Shown: positions 1-5,266 of the stretch, in pieces
How positions within the stretch are numbered: the first letter of the stretch is position 1
Layout of the letters: every line of letters starts with the position of its first letter
DNA from: an uncultured Bacteroidota bacterium
GTDB taxonomy: Bacteria; Bacteroidota; Bacteroidia; 2-12-FULL-35-15
Direction: 5' to 3'
Length of the DNA stretch: 5,266 nucleotides
Assembly (NCBI GenBank): GCA_903889605.1
Contig: CAISYK010000605.1
Coordinates: 1-5,266, forward strand
Made by a program: the position numbers and the translations under genes
Notes under the pieces: generated by a model
Database searches by the model: none
What the model was told of the DNA's origin: nothing
What the model saw: the letters and a program-made list of their open reading frames with translations, nothing else

Positions 1-37
1 TAACAGAAAAAATAATCCTGAACTTTCAGTTAATAAA

Positions 38-1357
38 ATGAAAATAACATACATAGTACCAGGTTTTGGAGGAACATTTTATTGCGGGAATTGTCTTCGT
101 GACAGCGCTTTTCCAAAAGCCTTGAAATCTCACGGACATGATTCCGTAACTTTGCCTTTATATCTTCCTCACTCGATAGAAGAGTTTACACAACAATCGG
201 AAATGCCTGTATTTTATGGTGCAGTAAATATTTACCTGAAGCAGAATTTTAAAGTATTCCGCAATATGCCAAAATGGTTGTATTCATTTTTTAATTCTCC
301 TTTCCTTTTAAAATATGCGTCAAAAAAATCTTGGTCAACAAGGGCTGAGGGGCTTGAAGAAATGACCATTTCAATGCTTAAAGGATCTGATGGATTTCAA
401 AAAGAGGAGCTGGAACAATTGGTTTATTATTTAAAGCACCACGAAAAGCCGGACGTTGTTCATTTGTCGAATGCTTTACTAATGGGGCTTACCGCGAAAA
501 TTAAAGAAGAATTAAATGTTCCTGTGTTTTGTTCTTTACAAGATGAAGATATTTGGATCAACGCCATGAGTGAACACTATAAACCTAAACTGTGGCAGCT
601 CATGAGCGAAAAAGCTAAAGATGTTGATGCATTTATAGCCGTAAGTAATTTCTTTAAGAAGGTTATGCAGAAGAACATGAACATTCCGGATTCTAAAATT
701 CATGTTGTCCCGCTTGGTGTTGATCCTGCATTATATAAAGTTCAACTTCCAGCTAAAAACCCTCAGGCTATTGGATATTTATCACGGTTAAATGAAGAAA
801 ATGGTTTGGCAATCCTAATAGATGCATTTATTAAACTTAAAAGCAAACCTGAATTTGCAGATACTAAACTGAAACTTACAGGAGGCAAAACAGATGATGA
901 TAAGAGTTTTATTGATAAACAAATCAAGAAACTGCAGAAAAATAATATCCTGAATGATGTTGAATTTATTGAAGATTTCAGGACTTCATCATTGGATAAG
1001 TTTTTTGAAAAGATAAGTGTTTTGTCGGTTCCTGTAATAAAAGGCGAGGCATTTGGATTATATCAGCTTGAATCACTTGCATCCGGAATACCAATAGTTC
1101 AGCCTGATTTGGGGGCTTTTCCCGAAATTGCTGAGGCTTCAAAATCTGGTGCTATCTATTCGCCTAATACTGCTGAAGCATTAGCTGAAAAATTAGCAGA
1201 AGTATTGTCAGCGCCTTCTGCGCTGGATCAAATGAGTATTAATGGAAGAAAGGCAATTGAAGAAAAATTTAATTTAAATAAATCCACGGATCAATTAGTT
1301 GATATTTATAAGGAAGTAATTAAATTGAAAAAAACTAATACCATGGAGATTATATAG
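38..1357 (+). CDS. GT4-type glycosyltransferase, GT-B fold
   Basis: This is a 439-residue predicted cytosolic retaining glycosyltransferase that would move a sugar from a nucleotide-sugar donor to an unknown acceptor. Visible: an N-terminal beta strand and glycine-rich loop (residues 3-13, ending PGFGGT) followed by CGNC at 16-19 and R21-D22; PDVVH at 138-142; the interdomain segment VDAFIAVS at 196-203; HVVPLGVD at 222-229; GYLSRL at 246-251; and the donor-site EX7E pair E337 and E345 within GEAFGLYQLESLASG. These are landmarks of GT4 enzymes, and the length is normal for them. The lysine usually found in the RLxxxKG motif is N255 here. No signal peptide or membrane segment is seen. The ATG at 38 was chosen because MKITYIVPGFGG is a natural first beta strand, although the frame is open upstream to the window edge. 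No Shine-Dalgarno is visible. The acceptor cannot be inferred. Family is confident, substrate unknown. Confidence 0.93.
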   Translation: MKITYIVPGFGGTFYCGNCLRDSAFPKALKSHGHDSVTLPLYLPHSIEEFTQQSEMPVFYGAVNIYLKQNFKVFRNMPKWLYSFFNSPFLLKYASKKSWSTRAEGLEEMTISMLKGSDGFQKEELEQLVYYLKHHEKPDVVHLSNALLMGLTAKIKEELNVPVFCSLQDEDIWINAMSEHYKPKLWQLMSEKAKDVDAFIAVSNFFKKVMQKNMNIPDSKIHVVPLGVDPALYKVQLPAKNPQAIGYLSRLNEENGLAILIDAFIKLKSKPEFADTKLKLTGGKTDDDKSFIDKQIKKLQKNNILNDVEFIEDFRTSSLDKFFEKISVLSVPVIKGEAFGLYQLESLASGIPIVQPDLGAFPEIAEASKSGAIYSPNTAEALAEKLAEVLSAPSALDQMSINGRKAIEEKFNLNKSTDQLVDIYKEVIKLKKTNTMEII

Positions 1358-1387
1358 ATATTTTTTTAAAAGCATAATTTTACATTT

Positions 1388-1418
1388 ACCCTGACAGGGC
1401 TTTAAGCTCTGTTAGGGT
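1388..1418 (+). repeat. Palindromic repeat, copy 1 (unit A, plus polarity)
   Basis: A 31-base palindrome lies 30 bases after the glycosyltransferase stop codon. The left arm begins ACCCTGACAGGGC and the right arm ends GCTCTGTTAGGGT. Read as RNA, 15 base pairs can form around a single central base, two of them G-U. No T-run follows the right arm, so it is not a typical intrinsic terminator. Its reverse complement matches copy 4 (2301-2330) at 25 of 30 aligned bases by hand alignment. The TGA-bearing arm comes first, which I call plus polarity. It forms a doublet with copy 2, 32 bases downstream. Confidence 0.85.
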
Positions 1419-1450
1419 TAAAGTGGATTTTAAATACCAATTTATAAAAC

Positions 1451-1479
1451 CTCTAACAGGGTTTGAAACCCTGTCAGAG
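1451..1479 (-). repeat. Palindromic repeat, copy 2 (unit B, minus polarity)
   Basis: A 29-base palindrome has arms CTCTAACAGGGTTT and AAACCCTGTCAGAG around a central G. Fourteen positions face each other, with one A-C mismatch on this strand; on the opposite strand that position becomes a G-U wobble. It is the reverse complement of copy 3 (2253-2281) except for the central base. The TAA-bearing arm comes first, so its polarity is opposite to copy 1. It ends 60 bases before the ATPase start. The AT-rich stretch between (1480-1539) probably carries the ATPase leader, but I could not find a convincing Bacteroidetes promoter (TTTG / TAnnTTTG) there. Confidence 0.88.
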
Positions 1480-1539
1480 AGCGATATTTATTAACGGATA
1501 TAAATCAATTAACATTCATTTATCACGAAAATATTTTAT

Positions 1540-2226
1540 ATGATAATAGAATTAGAAAAAATATACAAGAGCTATAATAATAATAATTTAAACTCCATGA
1601 GCAGAAATGTTCTTGAAGATATTTCACTTCAGATAAACTCAACGGATTCAATTGCCATTACAGGTCCTTCCGGATGCGGGAAAAGCACTTTGCTCAATAT
1701 TTTAGGCACACTGGATAAGCCTGATTCAGGAATTGTTAAAATAGACAATGAAGATATTTCAAGGTTCAGTGAAATAAAGTCCGCAGAGATCAGGAACCGT
1801 AAAATTGGTTTTGTTTTCCAGCTGCATCAGCTGCTTCCGCAGCTAAATCTGCTTGAAAACATTTTGCTTCCAACGCTTGTTTTAAAGGATAACAAACTTA
1901 GAGATTCTGCGCAGTCAAGAGCAATGGATTTGCTGGAAATTGTCGGACTGACTGATAAAATCAAACAATATCCAGGGCAGCTTTCCGGAGGCGAATGTCA
2001 GCGAACGGCAGTAGTAAGGGCTTTAATAAATAAACCTGAAATTATTCTTGCAGATGAACCAACAGGTTCACTTGACCAGGAATCGGCAGAACAAATCGGA
2101 AACCTGCTGCTGAAAATAAATAAAGAGCAGAGTGTTGCTTTAGTTATTGTTACACACTCCATGGCACTTGCTGAAAAAATGAATGTCATATATAAATTGA
2201 ATAAAGGGAAATTAGAGACGGTATAA
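1540..2226 (+). CDS. ABC transporter ATP-binding protein, LolD/MacB type
   Basis: This is a 228-residue single-domain ATPase that would sit on the cytosolic face of the inner membrane and power the adjacent permease by ATP-driven dimerisation. All nucleotide-binding motifs are present in order: Walker A GPSGCGKST (42-50, K48), Q-loop Q94 in FVFQLHQLLP, signature LSGGECQR (148-155), Walker B IILADEPT (168-175, catalytic E173), D-loop GSLD (176-179) and switch H206. The FVFQ-LLP stretch and the Walker B/D-loop run DEPTGSLD are typical of the LolD/MacB/FtsE group, and the length fits. The signature has C153 where glutamine is usual, which should be tolerated. Residues 13-16 are four asparagines from a run of AAT codons. 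The ATG at 1540 sits just before the first beta strand (IIELEKIYKSY). The permease follows after 149 bases; the pair is probably one transcription unit with a hairpin between the genes. Substrate unknown. Confidence 0.96.
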   Translation: MIIELEKIYKSYNNNNLNSMSRNVLEDISLQINSTDSIAITGPSGCGKSTLLNILGTLDKPDSGIVKIDNEDISRFSEIKSAEIRNRKIGFVFQLHQLLPQLNLLENILLPTLVLKDNKLRDSAQSRAMDLLEIVGLTDKIKQYPGQLSGGECQRTAVVRALINKPEIILADEPTGSLDQESAEQIGNLLLKINKEQSVALVIVTHSMALAEKMNVIYKLNKGKLETV

Positions 2227-2252
2227 ATTATATGAGTTGATTTTACATAGCA

Positions 2253-2281
2253 CTCTGACAGGGTTTTAAACCCTGTTAGAG
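2253..2281 (+). repeat. Palindromic repeat, copy 3 (unit B', plus polarity)
   Basis: A 29-base palindrome lies 26 bases after the ATPase stop codon. Its arms are CTCTGACAGGGTTT and AAACCCTGTTAGAG around a central T. As RNA all 14 positions pair, with one G-U; the sturdy part is an 11-bp stem closing a loop of about 7 bases. It is the reverse complement of copy 2 apart from the centre. No T-run follows, so full termination is unlikely. A stem at this place could instead stabilise the ATPase message or lower read-through into the permease; that role is inference. Confidence 0.9.
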
Positions 2282-2300
2282 GTGAAAACACTATACAAAC

Positions 2301-2330
2301 AACTAACAGCGCTAAAAGACCTATCAGGGT
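2301..2330 (-). repeat. Palindromic repeat, copy 4 (unit A', decayed)
   Basis: This 30-base segment aligns with the reverse complement of copy 1 at 25 of 30 positions plus one gap. Conserved blocks are CTAACAG near the left and TCAGGGT at the right end. Substitutions have spoiled the arms, with several mismatches and a bulge, so it would fold poorly; the relationship is by sequence, not by structure. It begins 20 bases after copy 3. The last in-frame stop before the permease frame (TAA, 2313-2315) lies inside it. It is read as an old, degenerating member of the same family. Confidence 0.68.
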
Positions 2331-2375
2331 TCTTCTAATATTTTTAAATATCATAATATCAAATTACAAAAAGAC

Positions 2376-5266
2376 TTGAATAAACTTAAATTTATATTAA
2401 AAAGTTTTAATTTTTATAAAAGGCAGCATTTGGCTGTGATAGCCGGAACAATAATAAGCACAGCTATTTTAACGGGGGCGCTTATTATCGGCGATTCTGT
2501 TAAATATAGTTTAAGCAGGATTGTTGAAGGCCGCCTTGGAAATATTCAATTCGTTTTACAATCACCCGAAAGATTTGTAAGAGCTAAGCTGGCTGCAGAG
2601 ATTTCTGAAAAGTTGAATGTAAAATCAGCTCCAATTATAATAATGCAGGGAGCGGCTGTTAATCCGGAGAAAGATACGCGGATAAATAAAACTCAGGTTA
2701 TTGGTATTGATTCAAGCTTTTGGCTTATTTCCGGAAAGCAGATGCCTGCTTTAACTGATGATGAGGTCATTATCAGTAAAAATACTGCAGAAAGATTGAA
2801 CCTGAAAATTAACGATGATATTGTGATCAGGGTTGAAAAGCTAAGTGTTATTCCTGTGAATTCTCCTTTCAGCACTGAAGATGTTCCATCTGTTTCGCTC
2901 AGGGTAAAAATAAAAGCAGTAGCTGATGAAAATAATCTGGGGCGATTCAGCTTAAAAAATAATCAGGCAGCTCCATATAACGTTTTTATGTCAAGAGAAT
3001 ATTTGAGTTCCAAACTTGAAATCAAAGGATTGGCAAATATTATATTAATAGCAGGAGACGGTAAATCAAATATTTCTTCTGAATTGTTTAACAATACCAT
3101 TTCGGATATATGGCAGCTTAAAGATGCTGGAATAGAAATTAAGAAACTTGATGATAAAGGGAACAGCGAGATTATATCCGACAGGATATTTATTGACAAA
3201 CAAATTTCATCTTCCATTCTTAAGAGAAAATTGCCTGTAAAAACAATTTTAACCTATCTGGTTAATTCAATAAAATTTAAGGTGAAATCAACTCCTTATT
3301 CATTCGTTAGCGCGGTTTCAGACAATTATTCCGAAAAACACATTAAGGAAAATGAAATAATAATAAATGAATGGCTCGCGGAAGATTTAAATGCCCATGT
3401 AAGTGACACAATAGGTTTGAAGTATTTTGTTTTTGACGCACAACAGAATTTAAAAGAAGACAGCAGCCTTTTTGTCGTTAGAGAAATAATACCAACAAAA
3501 GACAGCCTTATTAATCGATCATTAATGCCGAAATTCCCTGGTTTTGCAAAAGCGGTAAGCTGTTTGGAATGGAATACAAGCATGCCTATCGACATGAAAA
3601 AAATCCGTCATAAAGATGAAGAATACTGGAACGAATTTAAAGGTACACCAAAGTCTGTAATTTCAATGGAAGCCGGACAAAAACTTTGGCAGAACAAATT
3701 CGGTGATTATACATCTATAAGATTTAACGATTCAATATTTAAAAATAATCTTGAAGTATTGAAATCCATAAGTCCTAAGGATTTAAATATTTCCGTTGCA
3801 GATGTTAAAAGCATTGGCATCAATGCATCACAAAGCGGAGTCGATTTTGGTGAACTGTTTTTGAGTTTAAGTTTCTTTGTAATCATTGCAGGAATTATTC
3901 TGACTATTATGCTTTATGTATTGGGCCTTGAGCAGCGTAAATTTGAAATAGGCTTGCAGATAAGCATGGGATATACAAAAAAAGATATCTTAAAACTCCG
4001 CATTTATGAAAGCCTTATTACTATTTTCATAGGCAGTATTTTAGGAGTTTTAGCAGGGATATTATACAATTATTGTTTATTGCTTGCAATTAATTCTGTT
4101 TGGAATGATATCATCAGAACCTCGATGATGAACGTTTATATCAAACCGATTACTTTGTTTATCGGTGCTTTCAGCGGTTTTTTGATCTCATTAATTTCGA
4201 TATGCATATTTACTATTAGGAATCTTAACAAAACATCAATAGGATTAATGAATGACAACATTCAGCCTTTGCTGTCTGATGAAAACAGGAGTAAGCGACT
4301 GAATAATTTATTTATGTTTACCTGTTTTGCCATTTCTTTAGGACTGCTCCTTTTTTCAATAATTACTTCTGTTGACCAGAATGCCGGACTGTTTCTTGCT
4401 TCCGGCGGAACTTTCATGTGCGCTTGTATATTGTTAACGAGTAAATTATTAAGCAGGAATAAAAATAATTCAAGCCTGAACGGTTTCACGGCATTAGCAT
4501 TAAAAAATGCTTCTCGAAACAAATACAGGAGTTTGACAATTGTTGTTTTACTTTCTTTAGGAGTGTTTGTGGTAGTTATTACAGGCGCCAACCGACAAAC
4601 ATTTTATGGAAGTGAAAATGATAATAAATCAGGTACAGGAGGTTATTCGCTGTGGGCCGAAACAAGTGTTCCGCTTAATTACAACTTGAATACAAAAAAA
4701 GGTAAAAATAAACTTGGGATTGAAAATGATTCAATTCTGAGCGATATTGATTTTGCCCAATTTCCATATTTAGTTGGTGATGATGCTAGCTGCCTGAATT
4801 TAAATCATGTGGTAAGACCAAGCATTATCGGGATTAATCCTTCAGTATTCGACAGGCGCAAATCTTTTTCATTCGAAAATTTGGCGGCCAATGTTAATCA
4901 GCTTAACCCTTGGCTTGAACTGAATAAATCATACAGCAAAAATGTAATTCCTGCTTTTGCAGACCAAACGGTAATTACATGGGGCCTACTGAAAAAGATT
5001 GGCGATACAATAAAGTATGTTAATGAAGCTGGCAAGGATCTTAATATTGTAATAGTCGGCGGTTTGAGCTCATCCGTTTTTCAAGGAAATATTCTTATTT
5101 CAGAGGAAAATTTCCGAGAAAATTTCCCTTCAATAAGAGGTTCAAAATTAATGCTTATTGATGCTTCTGCTGATAAAACAGAAAAAGTTAAGGAGCATCT
5201 AAACCGCTATTTGAAAGATTATGGAATCGAATCGGTTAAAACAACAGAAAGGCTTAGTCAGTTTAA
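2376..5266 (+). CDS. Large MacB/FtsX-type ABC permease, C-terminus cut by window
   Basis: This is the membrane subunit predicted to pair with the ATPase upstream. The frame is open for 963 codons to the window edge with no stop. The start is inferred as TTG at 2376 (MNKLKFILK-), because the last upstream stop is at 2313-2315, no in-frame ATG occurs before residue 90, and that ATG would delete the first membrane helix. Order of parts: a basic amphipathic N-terminus; TM1 (about 19-41, ending GALIIGDSV); a periplasmic domain of about 445 residues in the MacB_PCD position; an FtsX core with TM2 (494-516), TM3 (543-565) and TM4 (592-614), including the cytosolic turn EQRKFEIGLQISMGY (519-533); TM5 (645-666); TM6 (671-692); TM7 (719-737), preceded by the basic LKNASRNKYRS; then a second periplasmic domain with SGTGGY at 752-757. 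A closing set of helices should follow outside the window, as in other double-FtsX permeases of roughly 1,100 residues. Substrate unknown. Confidence 0.92.
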   Translation, partial: MNKLKFILKSFNFYKRQHLAVIAGTIISTAILTGALIIGDSVKYSLSRIVEGRLGNIQFVLQSPERFVRAKLAAEISEKLNVKSAPIIIMQGAAVNPEKDTRINKTQVIGIDSSFWLISGKQMPALTDDEVIISKNTAERLNLKINDDIVIRVEKLSVIPVNSPFSTEDVPSVSLRVKIKAVADENNLGRFSLKNNQAAPYNVFMSREYLSSKLEIKGLANIILIAGDGKSNISSELFNNTISDIWQLKDAGIEIKKLDDKGNSEIISDRIFIDKQISSSILKRKLPVKTILTYLVNSIKFKVKSTPYSFVSAVSDNYSEKHIKENEIIINEWLAEDLNAHVSDTIGLKYFVFDAQQNLKEDSSLFVVREIIPTKDSLINRSLMPKFPGFAKAVSCLEWNTSMPIDMKKIRHKDEEYWNEFKGTPKSVISMEAGQKLWQNKFGDYTSIRFNDSIFKNNLEVLKSISPKDLNISVADVKSIGINASQSGVDFGELFLSLSFFVIIAGIILTIMLYVLGLEQRKFEIGLQISMGYTKKDILKLRIYESLITIFIGSILGVLAGILYNYCLLLAINSVWNDIIRTSMMNVYIKPITLFIGAFSGFLISLISICIFTIRNLNKTSIGLMNDNIQPLLSDENRSKRLNNLFMFTCFAISLGLLLFSIITSVDQNAGLFLASGGTFMCACILLTSKLLSRNKNNSSLNGFTALALKNASRNKYRSLTIVVLLSLGVFVVVITGANRQTFYGSENDNKSGTGGYSLWAETSVPLNYNLNTKKGKNKLGIENDSILSDIDFAQFPYLVGDDASCLNLNHVVRPSIIGINPSVFDRRKSFSFENLAANVNQLNPWLELNKSYSKNVIPAFADQTVITWGLLKKIGDTIKYVNEAGKDLNIVIVGGLSSSVFQGNILISEENFRENFPSIRGSKLMLIDASADKTEKVKEHLNRYLKDYGIESVKTTERLSQF

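Noticed and set aside
1209..1225. Small inverted repeat CAGCGC-CTTCT-GCGCTG
   Set aside because: It is a 6-bp stem inside the glycosyltransferase coding sequence, unrelated to the other palindromes, and explained by ordinary codons (S-A-P-S-A-L).
1388..1479. Rho-independent terminator or CRISPR fragment
   Set aside because: The stems are strong but none is followed by a T-run on either strand, so an ordinary terminator is not supported. There are only two palindromes per side with unequal spacers, so it is not a CRISPR array.
1573..1590. AAT trinucleotide run in the ATPase N-terminus
   Set aside because: Four AAT codons encode asparagines in a loop; slippage would stay in frame, and the run is too short to suggest phase variation.
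1820..1856. Repeated CAGCTGC-like motif
   Set aside because: It encodes the leucine- and glutamine-rich Q-loop region (QLHQLLPQLNLL) expected in this ATPase family.
1996..2004. Cysteine in the ABC signature (LSGGECQR) as a sign of inactivation
   Set aside because: That position varies among ABC ATPases, and all catalytic residues (K48, Q94, E173, H206) are intact.
1998..2354. Minus-strand open frame of 118 codons over the ATPase 3' end and the second gap
   Set aside because: It lies antisense to the conserved Walker B and H-loop coding region and reads through the palindromes; the translation shows no family features. It is a shadow.
2693..4591. Four minus-strand open frames of 60-109 codons (2693-2875, 2963-3217, 3326-3595, 4262-4591)
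   Set aside because: All lie inside the continuous permease frame on the other strand and show no recognisable protein features.

Overview
The window carries three co-directional plus-strand genes from what looks like a Bacteroidota genome, probably of the order Bacteroidales. The reasons are the AT-rich DNA, the absence of Shine-Dalgarno sites before the genes, and the resemblance of the proteins to Bacteroidales types. This assignment is inference from sequence style; no search was run.

Layout: 38-1357 encodes a GT4-type (GT-B fold) glycosyltransferase. 1358-1539 is a non-coding gap holding two palindromic repeats. 1540-2226 encodes a LolD/MacB-type ABC transporter ATPase. 2227-2375 is a second gap with two more palindromes. 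From 2376 to the window edge runs one continuous open frame of 963 codons, a very large MacB/FtsX-type ABC permease that is cut off at its C-terminus. It appears to start with TTG and has no in-frame ATG before residue 90, so an ATG-based gene caller would miss its true N-terminus.

The ATPase and permease almost certainly form one inner-membrane ABC system: a MacB/LolCDE-like mechanotransmission machine rather than a classical substrate channel. Its substrate cannot be read from the sequence. The glycosyltransferase may or may not belong to the same transcription unit, because a repeat-filled 182-base gap separates it from the ATPase.

The most unusual structure is in the gaps. Four copies of one 29-31 base palindrome (core CTGACAGGG / CCCTGTTAG) sit as two doublets, one on each side of the ATPase gene. 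The order is A, B, ATPase, B', A'. B' is the reverse complement of B with a single central mismatch, and A' is a decayed reverse complement of A. In every copy one arm reads TGA and the other TAA at the same place, which gives each palindrome a direction. By that polarity each doublet is a (+,-) inverted pair, reminiscent of REP/BIME elements.
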